In this document: positions 53,197-60,659 of the stretch, piece after piece | How the letters are laid out: every line of letters begins with the position of its first letter | Position numbering within the stretch: the stretch's first letter is position 1 | DNA from: Acidobacteriaceae bacterium | GTDB taxonomy: Bacteria; Acidobacteriota; Terriglobia; Terriglobales; Acidobacteriaceae | DNA: 64,000 nt | Assembly (NCBI GenBank): GCA_030037545.1 | Contig: JASHRF010000014.1 | Span: 1 to 64,000, forward strand | Reading direction: 5' to 3' | Made by a program: the position numbers and the translations under genes | Notes under the pieces: generated by a model | The model's input: the letters and a program-made list of their open reading frames with translations, nothing else | What the model was told of the DNA's origin: nothing | Databases searched by the model: none

Positions 53197-53413
53197 GGGG
53201 AAACCCTGAACGTGGCTTGTGAATTCCCGGAGGCAGCAGAGCGCGCTTGGGCCGTAGGCGAGATAGTTTTACCATAGACGCGGCGCACTTGCGCAATGCG
53301 TCGCCGCTCCAGAGCGGGACCAGAATAATCGTACCCTCACGTCGACTTGTGGAACGTGGCACCTCGACTCTGGTTCCGCAGTGCCCGGCAAACACGGCAA
53401 GGACCACAAAAGA

Positions 53414-54049
53414 ATGCTTTCAGCAGACAAAATAATGGCGCTGCACGACCAGCGCACACGCGACTGGCATCGGGCAGAAGCGCCGGGCGAAGAACTATCG
53501 GGCGCGAGCGCCACCTCGCCCGAGGTCGAATGGCTGGCCGCCGTTGCCCGCCAGCATCGCGCCAACTTCGACCTCTGGCACATCGAAGATGAAGCCCGTG
53601 CTCCGGGCGCGACCGATCGGGAGGTCGCCGATGTAAAACGGCGCATCGACCGCACCAACCAGCTCCGTAACGATCTGGCCGAGGCGCTGGACCGGCTGTT
53701 GATGGAGTGGCTCGCTGGCCGCGGTCTTCCCCGCCCGGCTGCCCCGCTGCATTCCGAATCGCCGGGCTTGATGATCGACCGGCTTTCCATTCTCGCGCTC
53801 AAAATCTACCACACGCGCGAAGAAGCCACGCGCGCCGACGCCCCCGAGGGCCACGCCGAACGCAACTGCCAGCGGCTGGCTGTGCTCGAGGAGCAGCGCG
53901 CCGATCTGGCCGGGTGCCTCGATGCACTGTGGCGGGAGACGCTGGCCGGCGTGCGGCGTTTCAAGATTTATCGCCAATTGAAGATGTATAACGATCCCGC
54001 GCTGAACCCCGCAATTTATGGAAAAGCGTCGCCGGAGGGAGAGGCGTAG
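53414..54049 (+). CDS. DUF4254-family protein
   Basis: A 211-residue soluble, mostly helical protein. Family hallmarks are NFDLWHIEDEARAPGA, VKRRIDRTNQLRNDLAEALD, ESPGLMIDRLSILALKIYH and the end RQLKMYNDPALNP. Relatives are often found near lipopolysaccharide or glycosyltransferase genes, but their function is unknown. ATG 53414 is preferred (AAGGA about 10 nt upstream) over GTG 53381. It is divergent from tonB and 172 bp before the TPR gene. Confidence 0.88.
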   Translation: MLSADKIMALHDQRTRDWHRAEAPGEELSGASATSPEVEWLAAVARQHRANFDLWHIEDEARAPGATDREVADVKRRIDRTNQLRNDLAEALDRLLMEWLAGRGLPRPAAPLHSESPGLMIDRLSILALKIYHTREEATRADAPEGHAERNCQRLAVLEEQRADLAGCLDALWRETLAGVRRFKIYRQLKMYNDPALNPAIYGKASPEGEA

Positions 54050-54221
54050 CCCCAATCCAAGCCCCGCCAGTTGACGCCGCTAGGGGGAATGCGTATAAAC
54101 ATGGCCTAAGCAGCGTTGCCGGTCAGAGGCGTTGGTATGTGAGGGGAAGCTCCCGCACAAACACCGTCCCGGAGCGCGCTCATTGGCAAATCAAATGATT
54201 CAAGAGGCCCGAGGCGCGGCT

Positions 54222-54755
54222 ATGAGCCGCAAGAAGAACGCTCCCCTTCCTACGAAGAATGACGGCCGTCCCGTCGCCGGCACTCCTGCTTTCCAGCACT
54301 ACCAGGCCGCCGTCCAACTGCTGCAGCAGGGCAAGTATGAAAAGGCCCTGGCGGCGCTTGAAAAGCTGTTGCCGGAAGCGCCCCTGGAGCTGAAGGAGCG
54401 CTGCCAGATGTATATTGCTACCTGCCAGCGGCAAATGGAAAAGGTGGTGTTGGCGTTCGAAACTCCCGAAGAGCATTACGACTACGCCGTCTCGCAGCTC
54501 AACACCGGCTATTACGAGGAAGCGCGTGAGCAGTTCAATGCCATCCTGTCCCGCTATCCCAGGGCTGATTACGCGTACTACGGATTGGCCGTGCTGGAGG
54601 CAATGACCGGTCGTGCCCAGGAATGCCTGACCAATCTGGCGCAGGCTATCGAACTGAATCCCAAGAATCGGCTGCAGGCGCGTGTGGACAACGATTTCCA
54701 GAACATGGTCGATGACCCGCGTTTCACTGAACTGCTGTATCCTGAGATTCCGTAA
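54222..54755 (+). CDS. TPR-repeat protein
   Basis: A 177-residue cytoplasmic protein with about three tetratricopeptide repeats: AFQHYQAAVQLLQQGKYEKAL, HYDYAVSQLNTGYYEEAREQ and YYGLAVLEAMTGRAQECLTN (first one given to 20 residues or fewer in effect). A Lys/Pro-rich N-terminus and C-terminal DDPRFTELLYPEIP flank them. ATG 54222 is chosen for GAGG 8 nt upstream; ATG 54195 lacks a site. It is 12 bp before yvcK and probably co-transcribed with it. Confidence 0.8.
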   Translation: MSRKKNAPLPTKNDGRPVAGTPAFQHYQAAVQLLQQGKYEKALAALEKLLPEAPLELKERCQMYIATCQRQMEKVVLAFETPEEHYDYAVSQLNTGYYEEAREQFNAILSRYPRADYAYYGLAVLEAMTGRAQECLTNLAQAIELNPKNRLQARVDNDFQNMVDDPRFTELLYPEIP

Positions 54756-54767
54756 GGCCTTACTCGA

Positions 54768-55841
54768 TTGAATTCTCCTCATCACCCCGCGGATGGCGAA
54801 GTTGCCGCGGCGCCACTATCCTCTGTCGAGCGGGTGGCCGGCGCACGCACCCTGCGCGTGGTCGCGCTCGGAGGGGGAACGGGGCTCTCCACGCTGCTGC
54901 GTGGTCTAAGACGCCACGTATTGGCACCCGGAAGCGATCCCGGGCCGGCGCAGATTACCGACCTGGCCGCCGTGGTGACGGTCACCGACGATGGCGGTTC
55001 CTCCGGCCGGCTGCGGAGCGGCTTTAACATGCTTCCTCCGGGCGACCTGCGCAACTGCATGGTGGCGCTTAGTGAGGAGGAAGACCTTCTGGTCAAGCTC
55101 TTCAGCCATCGGTTCCGTGGCGGCGGAGATCTGAAGGGTCACAATCTCGGCAATCTTTTTGTGGCGGCGCTCACCGAGGTGACCGGCGATTTCGCGCTCG
55201 CCATACAACTGGCGTCAAAGATTCTGGCCACCCGCGGCAGCATCTACCCAGCCACGACAGCAAACACCACGCTGGTTGCACGCATGGACGATGGCTCCGA
55301 GGTACGCGGTGAAACCAAAATCACCGCCAGCAAGCGGCGCATCGTGGAGTTGACGCTTGATCCGCCGGACCCGGTACCGTTGCCGGAGACGCTGCACGCC
55401 ATTGGCCAGGCCGACCTGATTACCGTGGGGCCCGGTTCCCTGTACACCTCGCTCGTCACCAATCTGCTGGTGGAAGGCGTGGCCTCAGCTCTGGCTGGGG
55501 CGCGGGGCCTGCGCGTATACATCTGCAACCTGATGACCCAGGCCAATGAGAGCCTGGGGCTGACGGCCTCAGAGCACATCGAGCGCATCTACGACCACAC
55601 GCGGGCGCCCATATTCGACTACGCCATTGTGAACACGGCACCATTTTCGGCCGAGACACTGGCGCGATATGCGGCGGAGGGTGCGTCGCCGATTGTGCCT
55701 GACATCGAGCGGATCGAGGCTTTGGGCGTGCGCTGCATCGCCGGAAATTTCGCCAGCGAAGAGAGCGTGGTGCGCCACGCAGCCGGGCGCGTGGCCGATG
55801 CCGTGCTGGAGCTAGGGCGGACGACCTCCAACCTGTCCTAA
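54768..55841 (+). CDS. yvcK: YvcK/CofD-like UDP-GlcNAc-binding protein
   Basis: A 357-residue member of the YvcK (gluconeogenesis factor) family needed for cell-wall homeostasis on gluconeogenic carbon; relatives bind UDP-GlcNAc. Family motifs: VVALGGGTGLSTLLRGLR, VTVTDDGGSSGRLR, PPGDLRNCMVALS, GHNLGNLFVAALTEV, LITVGPGSLYTSLVTNLL and the C-terminal FDYAIVNTAPFS. TTG 54768 is the only early start in frame; AAGG lies about 11 nt upstream. The first about 25 residues are Ala/Ser-rich and not conserved. Confidence 0.94.
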   Translation: MNSPHHPADGEVAAAPLSSVERVAGARTLRVVALGGGTGLSTLLRGLRRHVLAPGSDPGPAQITDLAAVVTVTDDGGSSGRLRSGFNMLPPGDLRNCMVALSEEEDLLVKLFSHRFRGGGDLKGHNLGNLFVAALTEVTGDFALAIQLASKILATRGSIYPATTANTTLVARMDDGSEVRGETKITASKRRIVELTLDPPDPVPLPETLHAIGQADLITVGPGSLYTSLVTNLLVEGVASALAGARGLRVYICNLMTQANESLGLTASEHIERIYDHTRAPIFDYAIVNTAPFSAETLARYAAEGASPIVPDIERIEALGVRCIAGNFASEESVVRHAAGRVADAVLELGRTTSNLS

Positions 55842-55891
55842 CAATTCGCATCGCCAGAGCGGCCACGGAGAAATAACGCTCAACTGAGGCG

Positions 55892-57058
55892 TCAGCCCCT
55901 TTCGATAGTTCGCTTCAACTGCCCACAAGCCGCATAGATATCCCGCCCGCGCGGTTTGCGCAGATACGCCGGGACTCCGGCAGCGATCAATTCCTCGCGA
56001 AAGGCCTCGACGGATTCCGGCGCGGGCGTTTGGTACGGAATCCCGGGCCCCGGATTCCAGGCGATCAGGTTCACTTTGGCAGGCAGGCCGGTGCGGCGGA
56101 CAAGGCGAGCGACTTCTCTTGCCTGCTCGGGACGGTCAGTGACGCCTCCCAGCAGCACATATTCAAACGTGATGCGCTCGCGCGGGCGCAGCTTGACTTG
56201 GCGCACCGCATTCACCGCCGCGTCGATCGGCCACTTGCGGTTGACGGGCATGATCTCGGACCGCACCGTATCGTTGGGCGCGTTCAGGCTGATGGCCAGC
56301 TTGGGGCGAAGCTCCGGAGGCTCCTGCGCAAAGCGCTCGATGCCGGGAACGATGCCCGACGTGGAAACCGTCATGCGCCGCGGGCTCAGGCCGACTTCCT
56401 CGACGAGCAGGCGCACCGCGGTCCTGAAGTTGTCGTAATTCAGGAAGGGCTCGCCCATGCCCATGAAAACGAGATTGACGCGGTCGCGGCCGACTTCGAC
56501 TTGCTGACGATCGAATACCTCGACCACCTGCCCGGCGATCTCGCCCGCTGAGAGATTGCGCTGCAAGCCGAGCTTCGCGGTGAGGCAGAACTGGCAGTTG
56601 ACCGCGCAGCCGATCTGGCTGGAGATGCAGATGGTGGCGCGGTCCCAGCGCTTCTCAGATGCCTCACCGGGCTCGACCTCATCGCCGGCTTCGCCATCAT
56701 CGCCTTCCGGCATCCACACGGTCTCGACCGTGTTCGCCGCTGGGCCCGGGCACTCGATCAGGTAACGCTCAGTTCCATCCACAGACCGGAAAACCTGGGT
56801 GATGCGCGGCCGGCTCACCTGCCAGTCTGCGGCCACGAGGCGCTGGCGCAAGGAGCTAGGTAAAGTGCTGATGGAAGAAAGGTCGCCAACCCGTTGACGA
56901 TAGATAGCTTCTGCTAATTGCCGACCCCGCCATGCCGGCTCACCAAGAGCATCCATCCGCCGGGCAAGATCGGCTCTACCCAGCCCGAAAATATTCAGAC
57001 CTCCATCCGGCGGGGTTGCGGCGTCTAACGAAACGAGCTGGTCGGGATTCTCACTCAC
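55892..57058 (-). CDS. rlmN: 23S rRNA/tRNA adenine-C2 methyltransferase RlmN
   Basis: A 388-residue radical-SAM enzyme that methylates A2503 of 23S rRNA and A37 of some tRNAs. The cluster motif CAVNCQFC places Cys151, 155 and 158; the catalytic Cys378 is in YAACGQL near the C-terminus. Other motifs: NLVFMGMGEPFLNYDN, VSTSGIVPGIERFA and LAISLNAPND. An acidic insertion (about residues 117-137, EGDDGEAGDEVEPGE) precedes the radical-SAM core and is longer than usual. GTG 57058 is the start. The gene is divergent from the M16 peptidase gene (133 bp). Confidence 0.96.
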   Translation of the reverse strand: MSENPDQLVSLDAATPPDGGLNIFGLGRADLARRMDALGEPAWRGRQLAEAIYRQRVGDLSSISTLPSSLRQRLVAADWQVSRPRITQVFRSVDGTERYLIECPGPAANTVETVWMPEGDDGEAGDEVEPGEASEKRWDRATICISSQIGCAVNCQFCLTAKLGLQRNLSAGEIAGQVVEVFDRQQVEVGRDRVNLVFMGMGEPFLNYDNFRTAVRLLVEEVGLSPRRMTVSTSGIVPGIERFAQEPPELRPKLAISLNAPNDTVRSEIMPVNRKWPIDAAVNAVRQVKLRPRERITFEYVLLGGVTDRPEQAREVARLVRRTGLPAKVNLIAWNPGPGIPYQTPAPESVEAFREELIAAGVPAYLRKPRGRDIYAACGQLKRTIERG

Positions 57059-57191
57059 GCTTTCAGTATTTCATTGCTCCGTTCCGCGAGCTACGTGCAA
57101 GGCTAAGTGACTTGTTTTATTTGAGTTGCCTCGTCGCTGTGCCATTTCGGCCCCCGTTGCCCTACAATCGAATCACGAAGGGATTGACCCC

Positions 57192-58466
57192 TTGAACACC
57201 GAGCGCAACCTTCGCCGCACAGTTTTGCCGAACGGCCTCATCGTGCTCACCGAGCGCATGGAGCACCTGCGTTCGGTGGCCATGGGTGTGTGGATCAAAT
57301 CCGGCTCGCGCTGTGAACCAGCCGAAACCAACGGCATCTCGCATTTTGTGGAGCACATGGTTTTCAAGGGCACGCGCTCGCGCACCGCACTGTCGATCGC
57401 CCGTGAGATGGACGCCATCGGCGGCAACCTGGACGCCTTCACGAGCAAGGAAACCATCTGCTTCAACGTGAAGTCGCTGGGCGAGCACGTGCCCATCGCG
57501 CTCGACGTGCTCACCGACCTGGTGCTCAATCCCATCTTTGCGCCGCCGGAGATTGAGCGTGAGCGAGGCGTGATCCTGGAAGAGATCAAGATCGACGAGG
57601 ACAATCCCGACGTGCTGGTGCACGAGCTGTTTACGCAGAGCTTCTGGAAGGGCCATCCGCTGGGCAAGCCGATCCTGGGCACCACGGAGACAGTGGGCAG
57701 AATGGCGCAGCGACAGCTCCTCGCCTACCACAACGATCGTTTTCATGGCGGAAATATCGTGTTTTCTGCAGCCGGCAATCTCGATCATGATGATTTCACC
57801 GCAGCCGTGACGGAAAAGTTCTCGGGATTGAAGGATGGTGAAACGCCGGCGGAGTTGTCGGCACCGCAGCCCAGCGCGCGCATTATCCTGCGCAACAAGA
57901 AGGCGCTGGAGCAGGTGCAGATCTGCCTGGGCGTGCCCGCGCCGCCCATCACCGACGACAATCGCTACGCTACGCTGATTCTGAACACGGTCCTGGGCGG
58001 CGGCATGAGCTCGCGGCTCTTCCAGACCATCCGCGAGGAGCGCGGCATGGCCTACTCGGTCTACTCCGACCTGAGCCCGTACCGCGACACCGGGACGCTC
58101 TGCGTCTATGCCGGAACTTCGGCGAACAAAGTCATCGAGGTAGTGGACCTGATCGTGGCCGAATTCCGCAAGCTCAAGGAGACGGCGCTGCCGGAGGAAG
58201 AACTGACCCGCGCCAAGGACCAGGTAAAAGGCAACATCCTGCTGGGGTTGGAAAGCTCCAACTCGCGCATGGCCAACCTGGCGCGCCAGGAAATGTACTT
58301 CCGCCAGTTCTTTACGATCGACGAGATCATTGCCCGCATCGACGAGGTCACCGCGGCCCAGGTGCAGGCCATGGCGCAGCGGCTCTTCCGCCCGGATGGC
58401 ATCGCCGTGACCCTGCTCGGCCGCCTCGATGGTCTGAAGCTGGGGCGGACACGGCTGGAGTGCTGA
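57192..58466 (+). CDS. M16-family zinc metallopeptidase (mitochondrial-processing-peptidase-like)
   Basis: A 424-residue peptidase with the inverted zinc motif H51-F-V-E-H55 and the distal Glu around 130-131 (RGVILEEIKIDEDNPD). The second, inactive M16 half contains YATLILNTVLGGGMSSRLFQ and REERGMAYSVYS. TTG 57192 is chosen since GAAGGG lies 10 nt before it; the in-frame ATG 57126 has no family-like sequence behind it. Relatives are processing peptidases such as Bacillus YmxG. No signal peptide, so cytoplasmic. Confidence 0.94.
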   Translation: MNTERNLRRTVLPNGLIVLTERMEHLRSVAMGVWIKSGSRCEPAETNGISHFVEHMVFKGTRSRTALSIAREMDAIGGNLDAFTSKETICFNVKSLGEHVPIALDVLTDLVLNPIFAPPEIERERGVILEEIKIDEDNPDVLVHELFTQSFWKGHPLGKPILGTTETVGRMAQRQLLAYHNDRFHGGNIVFSAAGNLDHDDFTAAVTEKFSGLKDGETPAELSAPQPSARIILRNKKALEQVQICLGVPAPPITDDNRYATLILNTVLGGGMSSRLFQTIREERGMAYSVYSDLSPYRDTGTLCVYAGTSANKVIEVVDLIVAEFRKLKETALPEEELTRAKDQVKGNILLGLESSNSRMANLARQEMYFRQFFTIDEIIARIDEVTAAQVQAMAQRLFRPDGIAVTLLGRLDGLKLGRTRLEC

Positions 58467-58575
58467 AAAGGCAGTTCGTAGTTCTCAGTTCGTAGGTCAT
58501 AGCGAAAAACCGACTCGCCGGGCCAGCAAATGGGGCAGGCACTGCGAACTGTGGACTACGAGCTATGAACTGTCT
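58466..58575. terminator. Long hairpin of TTCGTAGT-type units after the M16 gene
   Basis: AAAAGGCAGTTC at the start of the left arm pairs with GAACTGTCTTTT at the end of the right arm (11 of 12). Between them both arms are made of degenerate TTCGTAGT/CTATGAAC units and enclose about 45 bp. Ending in a CTTTT run directly after the M16 stop makes a terminator plausible, in either direction. Confidence 0.55.
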
Positions 58576-58630
58576 TTTCCGAGCGTCCTATTTCCCTTTT
58601 GCGTCCTTACGATATAGCATCTTGTCGGAT

Positions 58631-58679
58631 GGGCCGGGAGCCTCCGGCCCGTCGGCAGCATTTGTCTCGGAAAATGCTG
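58631..58679 (+). promoter_or_regulatory. Two strong hairpins in the pilin leader
   Basis: GGGCCGG (58631-58637) pairs with CCGGCCC (58644-58650); CAGCATTT (58656-58663) pairs with AAATGCTG (58672-58679). Both are perfect. They end 21 nt before the pilin ATG. No T-run follows. They could stabilise the message or form a regulatory leader; no riboswitch class was recognised. Confidence 0.4.
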
Positions 58680-58700
58680 GAACGAGGCAGTGGGAACCTA

Positions 58701-59222
58701 ATGAATCGCAAGCTTTCGCTCTCTCGCAGGCGCCGCAGCGCGCAGAACGGCTTCACGTTGATGGAGCTGCTGATTGTCATCGCCATCATCCTGATTCTCA
58801 TGCTCATGGCCATTCCGACCATCGGCAGCCTGAAGAAGAAGGCCAACGAGACCTCGGCCATCAACTCCATGCAGGTCATTAACAAGGCCGAGATTCAGTA
58901 CGAATCGACCTTCCCGACCAGCGGCTACGCGTGCTCGCTGCAGGCGCTGGGCGGCGATCCTGCCGCCGGCGCGCCTTCGGCCACCAGCGCACAGATCCTG
59001 CAGCAGGATCTTGCCTCCGGTATTAAGTCCGGATATCAGTTCATCATTGGCAACTGCACCAAGGTGACGGTCAACGGCCAGGACCGTTTTACCGGATACA
59101 GCGTCACGGCAGTGCCGCTGACGGTGGGCAAGACCGGCGACCGCGGCTTCTGCAGCGACCAGTTCGGCACCATCACAGCGGATCCGGCCGGAGGGACCCA
59201 CTGCAGCCAACCCCTGCAATGA
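58701..59222 (+). CDS. Type IV pilin-like prepilin
   Basis: A 173-residue protein with a prepilin leader: the cleavage site is G17|F18 in NGFTLMELL, with Glu at mature position 5 (E22), followed by a hydrophobic helix (IVIAIILILMLMAIPTIG) that assembles the pilus core. The C-terminal globular part has four Cys residues (YACSLQ, GNCTKV, FCSDQ, HCSQP), possibly two disulfides. ATG 58701 has the only suitable leader. Its stop overlaps the lolA start by 4 bp (ATGA). No other pilus assembly genes are present, so it is an orphan pilin. Confidence 0.92.
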   Translation: MNRKLSLSRRRRSAQNGFTLMELLIVIAIILILMLMAIPTIGSLKKKANETSAINSMQVINKAEIQYESTFPTSGYACSLQALGGDPAAGAPSATSAQILQQDLASGIKSGYQFIIGNCTKVTVNGQDRFTGYSVTAVPLTVGKTGDRGFCSDQFGTITADPAGGTHCSQPLQ

Positions 59223-59911
59223 GCACGGTTTTTCCGATCAGGCGCAACGGAGCATTCGGGCTCTGCCGTGCCTTGCTGTTTCTGCTGATTGCCGGCGGGG
59301 CTGGACTTGCCGCTGCGCAAACCGCGCCGCCCTCCGCCAAGGGGCTGGCCGGGCGCGTGGATGCTCATTACAACGCGCTCCATTCGCTGAAAGCGGAGTT
59401 TACCGAGTTCTATGAAGGCATGGGCGTAAGCCGCGCGGAGAGCGGCACGCTGCTGCTGCGCAAGCCCGGCCGCATGAAATGGGAATATAGCTCGCCGCCG
59501 GGCAAGGTGTTTGTTTTGGATGGGAAATATGCCTGGTTCTACAGTCCCGGCGACCCCCAGGTGCAGCGGATTCCCGCCAAAGAGCTCAACGACCTGCGCT
59601 CGCCGCTGCGTTTTCTGCTCGGGCACACGGAGCTGGAAAAAGAGTTGACCAACCTGACGCTGGCGCCTGCCGCCAACGGCGATCTCACACTCAGCGGGCA
59701 GCCCAAAGGGCAGGAGAACCGGGTGCGCCGGCTCACCCTGACCGTGACGGCGGCAGGAGCGATTTCCGGCATCGAGATCGACGAGACTGACGGGACGACG
59801 ACCCGCTTCGCTTTCACCAATCAGCAGCCGGATGCGCCCATTTCTCCACAGGGGTTACACTTTACGCCGCCGCCCGGCGTCCCGGTGGTGGAGGCGCCTC
59901 CGCCAGTGTGA
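59219..59911 (+). CDS. lolA: Outer-membrane lipoprotein carrier LolA
   Basis: A 230-residue periplasmic chaperone that carries lipoproteins to the outer membrane. Signal peptide LLFLLIAGGAGLAAAQ. LolA features: GRVDAHYNALHSLKAEFTEF, GTLLLRKPGRMKWEY, LDGKYAWFYSPGDPQ and the closing FAFTNQQPDAPIS. A Pro-rich tail (PPPGVPVVEAPPPV) is extra. It is translationally coupled to the pilin gene, which is unusual company for lolA, and convergent with secG. Confidence 0.92.
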   Translation: MSTVFPIRRNGAFGLCRALLFLLIAGGAGLAAAQTAPPSAKGLAGRVDAHYNALHSLKAEFTEFYEGMGVSRAESGTLLLRKPGRMKWEYSSPPGKVFVLDGKYAWFYSPGDPQVQRIPAKELNDLRSPLRFLLGHTELEKELTNLTLAPAANGDLTLSGQPKGQENRVRRLTLTVTAAGAISGIEIDETDGTTTRFAFTNQQPDAPISPQGLHFTPPPGVPVVEAPPPV

Positions 59912-60012
59912 GAAAAGCAGGAGCAAAGGGAACAAAGGAACAGGAAAGCAAAGGCAAGCCTTGAGGGCCTGCCTCTCCTGTTTGCCGAGGTACTTGCCTG
60001 TTTACTTGCTGG
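59912..60012. terminator. Hairpin region between lolA and secG
   Basis: AGGCAAGCC (59952-59960) pairs with GGCCTGCCT (59966-59974) with one mismatch. Around it both arms are built of degenerate AAAGGAACAGG/CCTGTTT units, so the whole 100 bp forms a longer imperfect hairpin that reaches the secG stop. Suitable as a terminator for both convergent genes, but without a clear T-run. Confidence 0.45.
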
Positions 60013-60313
60013 GTTTGGCGGGCGCGCTGATGGGAGCGGGCCTGGCGCCCTCCAGGACCGAATGCGATCCGGTGGTGCGGTTGTAAAGCACGACCAGCGA
60101 AAGCGACGTACACATGAAGATGATGGCGGACCAGGTGGTCAGGCGGGTGAGCACGTTAGCCGCGGCCCGCGGCCCGAAGGCTGTTTGCGAGCCTTGGCCG
60201 CCAAAGGCACCGGCCAAGTCAGCCGAACGGCCCTGCTGAATGAGCACTACGCCGATCAGAAACAGGGACACGACGATGTGGACGACGATCACGAAATAGA
60301 AGAGAATCTGCAT
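60002..60313 (-). CDS. secG: Preprotein translocase subunit SecG
   Basis: A 103-residue SecYEG accessory subunit. Two membrane helices: FYFVIVVHIVVSLFLIGVVL and TRLTTWSAIIFMCTSLSLVV, joined by the family loop QQGRSADLAGAFGGQGSQT. A Pro/Ala/Lys tail follows. ATG 60313 (MQILFYF) is the start; the frame open upstream crosses tRNA-Leu and is not real. It lies 50 bp downstream of tRNA-Leu, probably on the same transcript. Confidence 0.95.
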   Translation of the reverse strand: MQILFYFVIVVHIVVSLFLIGVVLIQQGRSADLAGAFGGQGSQTAFGPRAAANVLTRLTTWSAIIFMCTSLSLVVLYNRTTGSHSVLEGARPAPISAPAKPSK

Positions 60314-60362
60314 GTTTTTAACAGCTTTCCAAACTGGCTGGTGGCGGGGCCGGAAAAATCTT

Positions 60363-60447
60363 TGGTGCGGAAGGCGGGACTTGAACCCGCATGCCGTGAG
60401 GCGCCACCCCCTCAAGATGGTGTGTCTGCCAATTTCACCACTTCCGC
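60363..60447 (-). tRNA. tRNA-Leu (GAG anticodon)
   Basis: An 85-nt tRNA with encoded CCA. Acceptor GCGGAAG (60447-60441) pairs with CTTCCGC. A long variable arm, as in class II tRNAs, lies before the T arm (GCGGG-TTCAAGT-CCCGC). The anticodon stem is CCATC/GGTGG with loop TTGAGGG, anticodon GAG at 60413-60411. Upstream of secG on the same strand. Confidence 0.97.
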
Positions 60448-60560
60448 ACACACTGGACCCTATGAGTATAACAAAGGGCTGGTTGGCGGAGAAGCGCGGG
60501 CCGTTTTGCAGACGAGGGTTTAGCGGCCTGTGGCGAAAGTCAAAAATTCAAGAAAAAACA

Positions 60561-60631
60561 TCCCTCAGCGGCTAAAGCCGCATTGATTTGAGACCGCTTA
60601 CGGCACGGCTGAAGCCGGGCCCTTTCAAAAC
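60561..60631. repeat. GGCTAAAGCC-family repeat downstream of polA
   Basis: TCCCTCAGCGGCTAAAGCCG, a 22-bp spacer, GGCACGGCTGAAGCCGGGCC and CTTTCAAAA. Nearly the same as the copy at 22727. It lies between polA (leftward, ending at 60660) and tRNA-Leu. Confidence 0.85.
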
Positions 60632-60659
60632 TCGACTATTACCACAGGCTGTTAGCGGC

